From the NCBI GenBank assembly GCA_902729315.2, contig LR746280.1:2662501-2726500 (forward strand): DNA of 64,000 nt, given 5' to 3'. A program made the position numbers and the translations under genes. Positions 40,858 to 52,034 of this stretch are shown here, piece by piece. The notes under the pieces were generated by a model. The model saw only the letters and a program-made list of their open reading frames with translations, searched no databases and had not been told where the DNA came from. This DNA is from Spirodela intermedia. Taxonomy: Eukaryota > Streptophyta > Magnoliopsida > Alismatales > Araceae. The first letter of the stretch is position 1, and each line of letters opens with the position of its first letter.

Positions 40858-42902
40858 ATGTCCCTCTCCCTCGGGCTTGGCCCCCCTCTATCCGCCAACG
40901 CCGTTGGCGGCAGATGCTCAATCTACTTTGGCCGTCTACCCGGCCGCAGGGGGCCATTGCGTGGCCTCCGGAGCGATCGGCGACTCGCCGGAAGCACCGC
41001 GGGTACGCGGAAAGTGGAGGAGGTGGAGAGGACGAGGAGCAAATGCTGGATCTCAGCTTCTGACGGAGGTTCTTCCGGTGTAAACTGTCTGTCCACCGAG
41101 TGAGGAGCCTCTCCCCCGTTGGTTGTCGAGTTTGTTCTGCTGTTCCGGTTTTTTTGTACATTGATTATCGTCGGGAATTTGTGGCAGATTTTATTTTTTT
41201 TGGTTTTTAAATATCACGATCTGACTGTATCCTGACGCTGACTAGAACTTGATATCCATGAAAAATTCTGTCTGGGGTCCATGAATTTTTTTCTGATTTC
41301 CATATCAGTACCATAGTCTTCTGATCAGATCCAGGATTTGGCTTAAACTGATCGCGGCTAGTTTTGTTACTCTCTAAATAGTGAAGAAATGCGCTCGTCT
41401 CAAGTTTATGTGATCACTGTTGTTTTTGGCAACTGCGTCTGTCGGTTCCATTGATATCATAATCTGATCATATCCTTGATCGGCATGATAATAATCATCT
41501 CAGTTTTCAAGGATTGTCACTGTTTTCTATTGATTATTATAAACTCCCATTTTTAGTGTTCTCACTATTAACATTATGATCTACTGACATCCCGAATGCA
41601 CTTTTTAACTTACTATTAGCACCACCTCGGTTATATATAAATCAGTGAACTTTCAACGTCAGGCTCATCTCAATTCCTACAATTACTGATAATTTATTTT
41701 TATATTATTTTTTTATTGTCAGATGCTGTGGCCATTCTCATCTTTGATTTGGTTCTTAATCATCTGATAGGCATCAGCGTGGGAATTATCTGAATCAGTG
41801 GGGATATGTCTTATAATTCATATCATCTGCTTGTATTTTGTTTATTTTTCTGTAGGCAAATAGTTTGCATTTGTGTCTGTTGTCGTCACTGACATCATCA
41901 TCCGATCATATCTTGGCTCTGCTCTGAGTTGAATGGACATTAGCGTGAATAATGTCCGTCTGATTTACATCCCACTTTTCTGCCGTTCACTTTAATCACA
42001 GGCGACTCTCCCGGGGCTGGACGCGCAGAGGGAACGCCAGGGGGCATCGCATCATCTGCTCTGCTACAGTTCTTGACCATGAAACCCTGCAATGGGTCTC
42101 CTCCATTTCCTGCTTGTTAGTCTCCTCTCGGAGCCTCCTGCTCCTCGTATTAATATTCTTTTTTTTCTTTTTTCTTCTCATAATTAATTATTTTCCGGCC
42201 TGGGTTAAGTCACAGACACCTCCTTGGTCAGCAATCCCAGTAGTTTGACAGGCCAAGTTTCTTCTGAAAAATGAATGAAAATGATTCAAGTTTTTTTTTA
42301 AAAAAGGAAATTACCGTTTAGTAAGCTGCATTTTCTGTCATTTATTTTTTATATATTTTTAATTGTGAATGATATATACTCCTATTTATTTTGTGCATGA
42401 AAAAATCCCGGTATTTTATTTTCCCCTTTTTTTTGGGGGGGGGGGTTGAATAATGGAATAATAATTCTCTTTCTCTGTGATAAGATGGAGATCATCATCT
42501 ATTTGCTCAGGGTTTGTCTCTCTATGCGATGCCTGCAGGGTACTGATGCTCGCCAAAGGAACCGCCATCCAGAAATCCTTCCTTGCTCCCTTATTTACCC
42601 TGCAAGCCCCCGCCAGCATCCTCTCATGGATCAGGTGACCTTCTCCATCTCCCATCAAGCCCCCAACAATATTAGGGACATTATTATTATTATTGATTAA
42701 TAACCTCCCCTCCTGGTATTTATGTATGTATTAATTAGTTAATTATTCGAGCCCATTTTGGGAATTTTAGAGAAAAGGGCCTCCGGCTTTGACTCATTTG
42801 CAAAAGGTTGTGTTCTCAGAGGTGACTATGGAATTTCCGCCGCCTTCATCGCCCTCCTCGTTCGTCTCTTCTACTACATTCCAGGTGGGTCTACCAGTAA
42901 TT

Positions 42903-42934
<32 letters not shown>

Positions 42935-43563
42935 TTCTTTCTCTCCTGCGTATTAAAGTCCGCGTCTTCTCTGGACTAACAGCCGAGCTGGATCTTCCCT
43001 TCTTGACGGCGCTGCTCGTTATCGTCACTCCTTACCAAGCAGCAGGCCTGAGGTAAGAAACCCATTTATGGAGATGAATGCCACAATGTGCCCACTTCAT
43101 CCCTCTCTCTCTATCTCTTCATCCTGATGATTTTTTTGAATAAAACCCATATAAAACCCAAAATATGCGCATATCTCTCTCTCTCTCTCTCTAGATAGGA
43201 TATATACCTGTAGGATGATGGGCTTGTTCCTCTTCGTCCTGATGATTTACTTTTTTTGGAATAAAACCCATAAAGAACCCACAACGAGCCCAGCTTCTCT
43301 CTCTCTATCTATCTCTATCTCTAGCTAGGATGGTATGCTTCAGTTTTCTTAGTCCTGTAGGTTTTTTTTTTGCTTTTGGTGACGAAACCATGAGCAGGGG
43401 GACTCAGATCGGAGCGGTGATCTCGCTAGTGATCGCGGGATATCTAGCCTTCCAGCACTTCTCGAGGGCCGGAACCTTCCAGAAGGCCTTCGATCAAGGG
43501 TCCATCGTCGCCACGCTGGCAATCGTCTTCATCACCGCCGTCCCCTTCACGGGCCTCTTCTAA
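40858..43563 (+). CDS. COR413IM: Cold-regulated COR413 protein, plastid inner membrane type
   Basis: This is a small multi-pass protein of the chloroplast inner envelope, linked to cold acclimation. Exons 2-6 are secure: 42002-42115 (...ETLQWVSSISCL), 42539-42634 (VLMLAKGTAIQKSFLAPLF...), 42820-42884 (GDYGISAAFIALLVRLFYYIP), 42983-43052 (ELDLPFLTALLVIVTPYQ) and 43398-43563 (GTQIGAVISLVIAGYLAFQHF...GLF, TAA). All phases agree, giving about 170 residues and the family's hydrophobic segments. Exon 1 is uncertain: the first ATG after the TATA element (40858, MSLSLGLGPPLSANAVGG) opens a Ser/Arg-rich transit-like leader. Exon 2 needs a phase-2 donor; the only one I see in that frame is weak (CT|GTCCAC after 41090), while the better GTGTAA/GTAAAC sites near 41078 are out of phase. 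Five G-boxes upstream fit the cold/ABA role. Confidence 0.88.
42908..42938. repeat. (TTC)n tract in COR413 intron 4
   Basis: A TTC-rich tract in the 98-bp intron between exons 4 and 5, serving as its pyrimidine tract. Confidence 0.85.
43111..43332 (+). repeat. Two direct copies of about 95-105 bp in COR413 intron 5
   Basis: Copies run about 43111-43203 and 43228-43332. Each reads CTCTTC(A/G)TCCTGATGATT, a T-run, G(G)AATAAAACCCATA, A(A)AACCCA and a CT tract ending TAG(A/C)TAGGAT. Both fall within the intron before the last COR413 exon. Confidence 0.85.
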
Positions 43564-43801
43564 TGCTCCTCCCCGCTGTACGTCCACCAAATAATAAGGT
43601 TACCTCTTCCTATCAAACTACCGATCTGAGTCTCCTGATGGACGATCCTTCTCCAACGATCCATCAGATCGACGGTCGGGATCGAAAGTTGCCGGGTACC
43701 CCACCAATTCCCCTAGGTAGGTAGGGATACGATCATCTGCAGGTAAAGTTACCACCTCTGCCAAAAGGAAAATAGACATCCGAAAGAATCGCATCTATTC
43801 T

Positions 43802-43838
43802 TCTCCTTAGAAGCGGGAGCATTTCGCTTCTAAGGAGA
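43802..43838. terminator. Perfect 14-bp hairpin between convergent genes
   Basis: TCTCCTTAGAAGCG (43802-43815) is followed after a 9-base loop by its exact reverse complement CGCTTCTAAGGAGA (43825-43838). It lies 239 bp past the COR413 stop and 65 bp past the stop of the opposing RING-H2 gene. It would form in either 3' UTR, as the stem reads the same on both strands. A role in 3'-end formation or stability is inferred only from place. Confidence 0.6.
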
Positions 43839-43865
43839 CGCTGCACGTAGAACACAGATGGATGT

Positions 43866-43867
<2 letters not shown>

Positions 43868-43899
<32 letters not shown>
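43868..43899. repeat. (GA)n microsatellite at the RING-H2 3' end
   Basis: About 30 bp of GA repeats immediately next to the RING-H2 stop codon (43903-43905), at the start of its 3' UTR. Confidence 0.95.
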
Positions 43900-43902
<3 letters not shown>

Positions 43903-44825
43903 TCAACCTGTGGAAGCAGCTGACTTACAAACGGGGCAGGCGTTCTTGTGGAGGAGCCACTGCCTTATGCACAGCATGTGGTAGCAGTGGCCGCAGGGCA
44001 GCTTCCCCAGCTCGTCGCCAGCTTCGTATTCCTCCTGGGAAAAAAAAACACGGATGAGATTATTATTAGAGAAAGACCAGGCGGGGGGTAATTGGAGAAG
44101 GAGAGGTGGCAGGGACATGGGGTCCCACCTGGCAGATGCTGCAGGTCTTCTCCACTGCCCTGTGGTTGGGCCCCACCGGGGGGCCGCCGAAGACCGACTG
44201 CCTCGTTTTCCTCAGGCACTGGAAGATCTCTTCCTCCCTCAGTCCGGTGCTCACATAGCCGATCTTGTCTCCCAGCTCCAGCAGTTCCTGTGGGTAGGTT
44301 GGTTAGTGAGAGGAGAGAGAGAGAAAGAGAGAGAGAAAGAGAGAGTGAGGACCTCGTAGGACATGTTATCCACGTCGAGCCGGAGGTCCTGGTACTGATC
44401 GTAGATGTCCATGCCGCCCAGCAGCAGCCTGCTCTGGAGCATCATGATCTGCAGAGGGGGTAGAAGAAGTCAACGCAGGGGAATCGGATGCCACAGGAAA
44501 AGGTCAAACTGTTAAGAGAGAGAGAACCCATTGCCGTCTTGTTGTTATTTTAAGGATATTTCAAGAGTAAACAAGTGGGTGTGGTCATTAAATCTACTCT
44601 GGAGCATCAGGGAAGTCAGATTTCACAGCAAATGCCCAAACTGTTGCTGGAGAGAGGGAGAGAGAGAGTCAACCCATTGCCGACTTGTTTTAAGGATATT
44701 TCAAGAGGAAACAAATTGGTGTGGTCATTAAATCTACTCTGGAGCATCATGATTCTGCATGAATAGAAGTTAACTTATGGAGGCGGGTAAGAGACGCTGG
44801 TGACAACAGGGATCCAGGTTTTGGA

Positions 44826-44885
<60 letters not shown>

Positions 44886-45090
44886 TCGCTCCCCATTGTC
44901 AACTGGCTGTTTAAGGGGATTATTTCAAAAAAAAAATGTAAACCGCCTGAATTGCATTCTCTCTGAAGGATTTTGAGGAGATAATCAGACTCTAAGCTCA
45001 CTTGCCTGTCTTTAGCACGAACATTCTTCAGTTCTATGCCAGGATCCTCCAGCTACTACCCACTTAGGGAATACCCTTTCCCCCACCTTA

Positions 45091-45123
<33 letters not shown>

Positions 45124-46667
45124 GGGAGAGGATGTTATCCTTCCTATCACAGGTTATTTCTTGGGATGAAGTTGACCATGGAAAGCGACCATCTTGCAGA
45201 CTTACACACACGTATATGATCCATCGACCACTCAGATAAATCCCACGCCCCCTAGCGTCTGCTATAAAAGACATCAAAAGAGGGTCGCTTCCTCTGAAGA
45301 CGAGGTTGATTGACGTTTCAAATAGTTCGAATTAAGCAGCCCCTTTGACTTGAAGCATTGCCCAAAAATTGGGGATGCTTCCATAAATGGGTCACTCGTG
45401 GTGTGGGTTATCTGAGGCTTTTACAAGAGCGTGATGAGTTTCTTCCTCCATTCCCCAAAGAAGCAAGAAAGAAGAGATAATTATGGATGAGGTGGGTGTT
45501 TATTCAAGGTAATTCAGGTACAATTTTAAAATATGGACGATTTTTTTTCTAAGGGTGTTTATCATGAGAAAATCCTAAGGGTGAACAAAACTGCATGTTC
45601 TTCTGATAACACACGTAAGTGAAATTGGATGCGAAGGATTTAGATTCGATGAATCAAACGCTGCTCATCTATTTTGGAAAATTTAGCCACCACAGCTCCG
45701 AAAAAAGGGATCGTAAATGATCATAAAGATGTTCTAATCCTGAAAGCCCGATAGGTAGAAAACAAAGACAAACAAGAAGCAAATGACAAAACTTCGCAGA
45801 AAAAATAATAAATAATATTTCAGCATCTAGTTCCTGAAATGCTGGTATCCAGAGGAGCTAAATGCCAACCACAGAGACAGGAGAGGTGTACCTCCTCGAG
45901 GCCCCCATGAGGGATACGGCAGTTTGGGAGACGGCGGCGATGTCCCGACGGCATCTGATCAGATCGAAAATTTGGCAACTCGTCGGTGGAATCGGGAAGA
46001 GAATTTAGGAACGAGGAGAGCTGTTCCAGCCTTCGTCCTCCTCGCCTCTCGATGCAAGTCCTCTGCAACTAAATGCGATCAAGCGAAGCAAAAAGGAAAG
46101 ACGATCCATCCTAATCCTTCCTCACAGGAAAGCATCATAGCCTCGGATCCCTATACGCACCTCTCTTGCGATCCTATCTCCATCGGCGGCTCTCCCGCCT
46201 CTGCTCCCCGCCGGAGGCAACATCGGAGGCTGCTGAGACACGACGCAATCGACTGAATCGTCAGCGGAGGCGGCGAAGGCGACCCCCGGGGCGCACCAGA
46301 GTTCGGTTCCCCCCGCCGAGTTTCTCCTCGGATGCGCGGAGGAAGGATGCCGCTGCCGGTCCCTCGCCTTCTTCCACGGCGCCTTGATTTTCTTCCTCCG
46401 GCAGCTCGCCGGCTTAGCCTGCCAATCGGCGGACGACCGCACTACGGCGGCGGCAGACGACGGTGCGTAGGCCTGCGCCGCCGCAGCCGATGAGCATCCC
46501 AGCCCGCGGAGGAGAGCAGCCGATGCGAAGCCGTCCTTCCTCGCCGGAGGCGGAATCAGCAGGGGGCGGTCCTGGCCGGCGTAGCCGCTCTCCCTCGGCT
46601 GCCGGAGAAGTCGACGGAGCCGGCGAGTCCCCCCTCCCCCGCCGCCCTCCTCCGCTGCCTCCGCCAT
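43903..46667 (-). CDS. RING-H2 E3 ubiquitin ligase (C-terminal RING), 5 exons
   Basis: This is a ubiquitin ligase with a C-terminal C3H2C3 RING and a long, probably disordered N-terminus. Exons: 46667-46161, 46062-45892, 44448-44353, 44287-44129 and 44034-43903, all phase 0, giving 354 residues. Exon 1 encodes a Gly/Ala/Arg-rich region from MAEAAEEGG, with LRGLGC, SSADW and LWCAPG motifs seen in this plant family. Exon 3 encodes IMMLQSRLLLGGMD...RLDVDNMSYE and exon 4 ELLELGDKIGYVSTGLREEE...CSICQ. Exon 5 holds CGHCYHMLCIRQWL and CPVCK, completing the RING. It resembles BIG BROTHER/MBR-like plant RING proteins; substrates are unknown. It converges on COR413, with 339 bp between stops. Intron 2 (1.4 kb) contains duplicated copies of the exon 3 boundary. 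The start ATG is the first with a family-like N-terminus; a longer frame upstream lacks support. Confidence 0.9.
44429..44931. repeat. Tandem units in RING-H2 intron 2 that include the exon 3 edge
   Basis: Two clear units (about 44509-44610 and 44654-44775) share a GA tract, CCCATTGCCG, TTTTAAGGATATTTCAAGAG, GTGGTCATTAAATCTACTC and CTGGAGCATCA. A third partial unit is at about 44828-44931. The unit end, CTCTGGAGCATCATGAT, also occurs at 44431-44447, where it codes the first residues of exon 3 (IMMLQ on the minus strand). In the 44734-44775 copy the minus strand reads a GCAG acceptor with one extra base before ATCATGATG. Confidence 0.85.
44828..44883. repeat. (GA)n microsatellite
   Basis: About 56 bp of pure GA repeats within RING-H2 intron 2, at the edge of the third partial unit of the intron repeat. 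Confidence 0.95.
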
Positions 46668-46716
46668 CGCTACTCCTCGCCTTTCGAGCCCATCTCTCCA
46701 CCACCCCATAAAGTAT

Positions 46717-47095
46717 ACTACGATGAAGGGATGTTGATACATAACCTCCCTAAAAGTAAACAATAACATTTGTACTCGGAAAGTATTTTATAATTTGATA
46801 TATAATCATTTGAACCACGCTCGTTCACCGACTGCTGTCACTCTACGATAAAGCAAAGTTGATACATAAAACCTCCCCTAAAAGTAAACTATATCAGCTT
46901 TACCTAAAAATATTTTATAATTATATATATACGCATTTCAACCACGCACGTTCACCACCGACTGCAATCACCATGCCCAGTACTACGATAAAGGAAACAA
47001 TAACAAAGTTATCCTGAATTGTTTTATAATTAGATATATAATGATTTCAACGGCGCACGTTCTCCACCGACTGCTATAATTACTTATATGCCCAG
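46717..47095 (+). repeat. Three tandem copies of 115-140 bp upstream of RING-H2
   Basis: Copies are about 46717-46841, 46842-46979 and 46981-47095. Each starts CTACGAT(G/A)AAG, contains a TATTTTATAATT or TGTTTTATAATT stretch and ATATATAAT-like DNA, then (A)CC(A/G)CGC(T/A)CGTTC and CACCGACTGC. The array begins 50 bp upstream of the RING-H2 start codon, so it overlaps or forms its promoter. Confidence 0.9.
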
Positions 47096-47988
47096 TTCCA
47101 AGAACCACAGACAGGTGTTTTTCTTCAGTAATTTTTTTTTTATCTCGGTAAAATATGAAATAAATACTTAAGAATGGGGTTTAGTTAGAGGAAACGTATG
47201 TGGCGTCACTATCGATAGCGACAGCCAGTTTTCGCGCTCAGAAGCAGACGCGTGCGCCGTCGCCGTCGTCGTCGGTGACAGTGACATGGGCCCACCAGTT
47301 CAATCGCTGGCCCACAAGATTTGAGATCGATTAATAATTTGTGGGGTCCACATCTTGTCGTCTCTCGGCTATCATGCGCCGCGTCGGACGCGATCCTATC
47401 ACACTTGGAATTAAATGAAATAATGAAAATAAAACCCATTTTTTGCGAATAAAATAAGTAAATAACCCGCAAAATCCAGCTGCTTATCACGCCAAAAGTG
47501 TTCCAAAAATCCGGGTTTCGGGCCGATCCAGCCGATCCAGCCGGCCCGAGTTGAAGGGGCTGGTCCAGTGCATAGCCTATAAAGAAGCCAAATTGTGGAC
47601 CTACTCTTTAAATTTCGAAATACCGCCCTCAAAGGAGGTCGGGAATAAATGTACCATAAATTAGAGGAGTTTTTGGAAATCTTACAGACAAGCAAGTCTG
47701 CATTATTTAATTATTTATTTATCTTATCTGCATTTTTTTAATAATATCAGTCGCCAAGGCTGACGTTACGTCGTACCTTCTAGACTTTCGGGGGCGCCAC
47801 CCGCTTTTACGACGTTGATTTTTACCTTGAAATTTTGTGAATATTTTTTTATTTGAATGATCGATTATAATTTTATTATGTATTTATGGCGGAAAAATAA
47901 GCAGGAATCGGGCCAATTTGTATTGTCCCACACAGCCCAATACGAGCCGAATCGTCAAAAATATTACCCTATAAATCTAGAGAGGGAA

Positions 47989-47996
<8 letters not shown>

Positions 47997-48029
<33 letters not shown>

Positions 48030-48091
48030 TCGAAATCTTTATTTAATTTATATTATTGTATCATCCAAAATAGACTGGATAGCCTGAACTA

Positions 48092-48139
<48 letters not shown>
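47997..48139. repeat. GA tract facing a CT tract (inverted microsatellites)
   Basis: (GA)n at about 47997-48026 and (CT)n at about 48092-48139 are complementary and separated by about 65 bp, so the strand could fold into a long GA:CT stem. Confidence 0.85.
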
Positions 48140-48142
<3 letters not shown>

Positions 48143-50025
48143 TGCCCAAAGGGGGAGTTGTGGCGATAGATTCATCTTCTATTCTACTTGGCATTCCCGT
48201 TTCAGGTTTAATTCATCCTTGACTTCTCATTTGTATTGTTCTTGTCATCTCGGTGTTCTGTAGGGAAATGAATTTCGGCATGGGATGATTGGGATTCTTG
48301 ATTCCATCCTCTATGGATGATTATTTTACTGGAATTTTTTCCATTGAATTTTGTGGATTAAACTGATGTCTAACATGTGATAACTCCTTGGTGCAGTGAA
48401 GATGTTTAATATGTGAAATTATTTTATGTGGTTAGGGATCCGATTAGTGGGTGGGTTTGAAGTATTGACTCTGGAAGAAAATGTTAGTGATGTTTAATGT
48501 GATTGAACATTAAACATTTAGTAAATTTTTCATCAGACACGCAAAAAATGAATTGTTATTATAGTTCAAGATAAACCATCAAACTCAAATTTATTGAATA
48601 TGCCCATAAAAATTATTTATGAGAGATGTTGGTGAATGACTAAATCATCATTCTAAAATTATAATAATGGCCATAGTGTGAACAAGCATTGACATCTTAT
48701 TGTTGACCTTAGGACTAGAATCTTTTGCTTTTTCATTTAGCTTAGCTTTCATTTCTTTTATGCTGATGTCTTCAGGCAAAAATGTATTCATCCCTTTTTT
48801 CCTACCTATGTAGAGGGTTGTGATTAATCGTTACTCACAAAACTTTGAAATACTAATAATACAATTGTTTGATCTATGTTCATAGTTGCGATGTAGGAGT
48901 CAACACCTTCTTCAAACTATCTTATCTAGTTTACATCTGCATAGTTTAAACTCTTTAATTGCCAATTGTGAACTTTTGAGGTTCCTAGGGTTTGTGTAAG
49001 CAAAGTTGTGAAATGAATAAGGTATGCTCATGGCTATTTGATAATTATTCTCCATATTTTTTTAACTTGTGAAAAAAATAATTCAACTTCATTGACATGT
49101 GAACACACACACATGCATTAATTAGGGCTTAGCATGCATGTTACTTCAATTCCAACATAATTCTTGACTTGTTGGAGACTTCTATGTGTGTGTCTCTACT
49201 ACTATTTGGAAACAAATGCCCACGTTATGTTTTGAATCATAGTGGGTAGTTTCCCATAACTTATAGGCCATCCCACCTAATAGCTTTGAAGCTATTTATG
49301 TTGATTTGGATGATTCTATATTAAATTTATTTACAATCTTTATTCTCAATGCTCTACTAATGTTGATACAACTTCTCTATGGCATTTTTTAGTTTTTGGT
49401 TATATCAACCAAGTTTTGATAGGTTTCGAGATCTAATGATATCCCATGTAGCCCCCTTGAAGAGTAAAAATTTCAAATTTATCATACAACTATGTTATTA
49501 TATTCTTTTTGTTTATTTTTCTGAGATGCATCTCTAAAACCTTATCCTTTATTGCTTAAAATACTTCAAAATTTCTTTGTCATCTTTGTCTAACTCTTCT
49601 TCCTCTATGTTCAGAACACAATTGAAACTTAATTGAATACTAGCTAAAGCATTTCTATGATGCATGTGATATGTTGATGTGTGTTCTCATTTATCATCAT
49701 TTAATAATTTTTTCTAAGATTTTATGGAGCCATTTCCCTGATTTTTGTCAAGTCCTTCACAATTGTCCAATCATGTTTGTGGGAAGTTAATTCATAATTT
49801 AATCTCTGTCTTTTAATTTACTGGTATATCAAAGATGTATTGTCATGTGGGTGTTACTCTTGAATGCTTGAAATTGTACTTTTTTATTTCAGCAGCCACT
49901 CTTAGGAGTTGTAACTTTTAAAGATTTTTTGTAGACAGACCTTTACTTATTCGCATGATGAAAATTTAATATTTACTTTTATACGATGATTTTTCATATG
50001 TGGTGCAAATTCTATTTTATGAGTG

Positions 50026-50080
50026 CTTGGGTACTTGGGTACTTGGGTACTTGGGTACCTGGGTACCTGGGTACCTAGGT
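50026..50080 (+). repeat. 8-bp minisatellite (CTTGGGTA/CCTGGGTA)
   Basis: About seven head-to-tail units: first CTTGGGTA copies, then CCTGGGTA copies, then a final CCTAGGT. The T-to-C change forms GGTACC palindromes in the later units. Confidence 0.95.
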
Positions 50081-52034
50081 TGTAGAGAAATCTCATGAGA
50101 CAAGAATGATGCACAAAAGTAAATTTGATAGACACCCATTGATATTTTTTATGTACCTCGAACAAATGATATTTTTTAAAAAACATTGTACCAGACATTG
50201 ATACTTTTATGTCAATATCAAATTTTTATTTTTTCTAATTTCTACTTATCTTAAATATTGTCTTGTTATATCGTTGAGGATTTATTTTATGTGATTGGAC
50301 ATAAATCAAAATCCATAATTCATCCCCTCATTTTTTTCTATATTTTTCTGATTGTTTTTATCAAGCAATTTTTAATCTCTTATGCTTAGCCTTCTTGCTT
50401 AGGAATCTGAGGACACTAGAGAAATGATTTTCACTTTTCTATCAAAATGTTTCACATGGAATAATTTCATGTCATGTTTGTGATTGTATGCCATTGGATT
50501 TTGTTGAGTTCAAGAAATTTCTCTCTTACCCATCTTGGGAAATGAGACAACTCTAATTATTGATCTTGTCTTTGGTCTCATACTATTTCATTTGTTGTTG
50601 CTTTGCTTGTTTGATGGTTTTGAGTCAATATCAAGTGAAAAACTATACTCAACATAGACAACAAGGATACATTCACCCTAAAGCCTATGGTGAAGGAACA
50701 CAGACTATTACCCAAGACTAAGTAAATGTTATTCATGACCTCTAAAATCAGGTGCTATAACAAGATAGTTGAGCCTTTGAGATCCTGCCCAGAGACTCAA
50801 CTTGAGGCCATAGGTTGTCTCATAGAGTGTGCATCACTGCTTTTGTATCAAACATAGAATGCTTTTATATCAAATTATTTAAAGTAGAATGTTCATATGG
50901 TTAATAGATTGGAAATCTTATTTACCATGAGATTATGATCAATAAAAATATATAAAGGTAGCTATCCTATGATCTCTCATGCAACTATAGTAAGAAAATA
51001 TATTAAATAAATAAATGAAATTGAGAAAGTGAAGAAGATATACTAAAAGTCTTAACCTCCGTTAGATGATGGGTTGATCGTTGACCACATGAGTTGACCT
51101 TTGACTATTGAACGTTGACGTGGGTGTTGACAGTTGACTGGGTGGCCTGGTGCGCACCAGGCGGTCCAGAGTGGCTCAGACTGGCGGGACAGTCTGTGTG
51201 AACCAGGACTTACGGTTGTGGTTCGGACCCAATTGGCGGGACCTGGGCGGACTAGACGGTCGGGCACGGTTTTGGACTGGTTGGACGAACCGGTTGGTTC
51301 GGGTCTGTTCCGATCGGCGAACTGAGTGGTTCAGGCTACTGAGCAAGCTGGGCCCGGCGGAAATGGGCTGATCGAACTGGGAAGGTATGGGTCCACAAAC
51401 CGGAGGGGTTAAACCCTTAACATAGAGAGAGGAGACAGTGAATCGGGGGCGGCGAAGGCGGAACAGGCGAAGGGCGGAAGGCAGGGCTGGAGGTGGCGGC
51501 AACGGCGGACGGCGACGAGGTCGACAGCGTAGGTGACAACGGGGCAGGTGACGGCAGCGGGCGACAGGGATGGCGAGAGGCGAGTTGTGGCAATAGCTAA
51601 GGCGTTGACGACGAGATATAAGCCGGCGGCTGAGAGAGGGAAGGCTGCAGAGGTGGGAGACGGGGAGATGCAAGCCGGCAGCTGAGAGAGGGAAGATTGG
51701 AGAAGTGGAAGAAGAGGGGAGAAGAGGCTTCAGACAGGGAGCGGCGGGCTCCTCCGGCCAACCCAAGCCGGGGCGACGGGATCAAAAGATCAGGTAAGGA
51801 ATGCCTGCAATCAGAGGTTTTCAGGCCAATTTATAGGCCTCAAATAGTTCTTTTTTAAGAAAATAAAAACGAATTATTGCTGTAAACTATTGTTAATCTT
51901 CGGTTGGTGATGTTATATCAGGCACTTTTGGCCAGCAATCTGCTTACTCTCTTCTACGGATCCCGCTATATTCCTTCTGCCGATGGATTAAACTTGGCGC
52001 GGTTAAACTGTCGCTGCCCATCTGCTGAGATCAA

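Larger units (their letters stand above)
47096..52034. other. Long intergenic region, no recognised gene
   Basis: Mostly AT-rich DNA without coding support. GA (about 47997-48026) and CT (about 48092-48139) tracts face each other around a short spacer. An 8-bp minisatellite lies at 50026-50080. The stretch at about 51060-51780 is unusually GC-rich and dense in GTTGAC and GGTTCG(G) words, reminiscent of decayed transposon or LTR DNA, but I could not see defined ends or a coding match. Confidence 0.5.

Noticed and set aside
40578-41083. Open frames starting at 40578 and 40688 as the COR413 N-terminus
   Set aside because: They begin inside the G-box cluster and upstream of the TATA-like element, so are most likely promoter DNA.
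42809-42830. miR398-like word TGTGTTCTCAGAGGTG
   Set aside because: It is the acceptor and start of COR413 exon 4; the match is short and lacks a hairpin.
50026-50080. Possible CRISPR or telomere-type array
   Set aside because: It has an 8-bp period without spacers and is not a plant telomere repeat; it is a simple minisatellite in plant nuclear DNA.
51134-51766. Open frames in the GC-rich island
   Set aside because: Their translations are Arg/Pro/Ser-rich without any motif, and both strands are open, as expected from GC bias.
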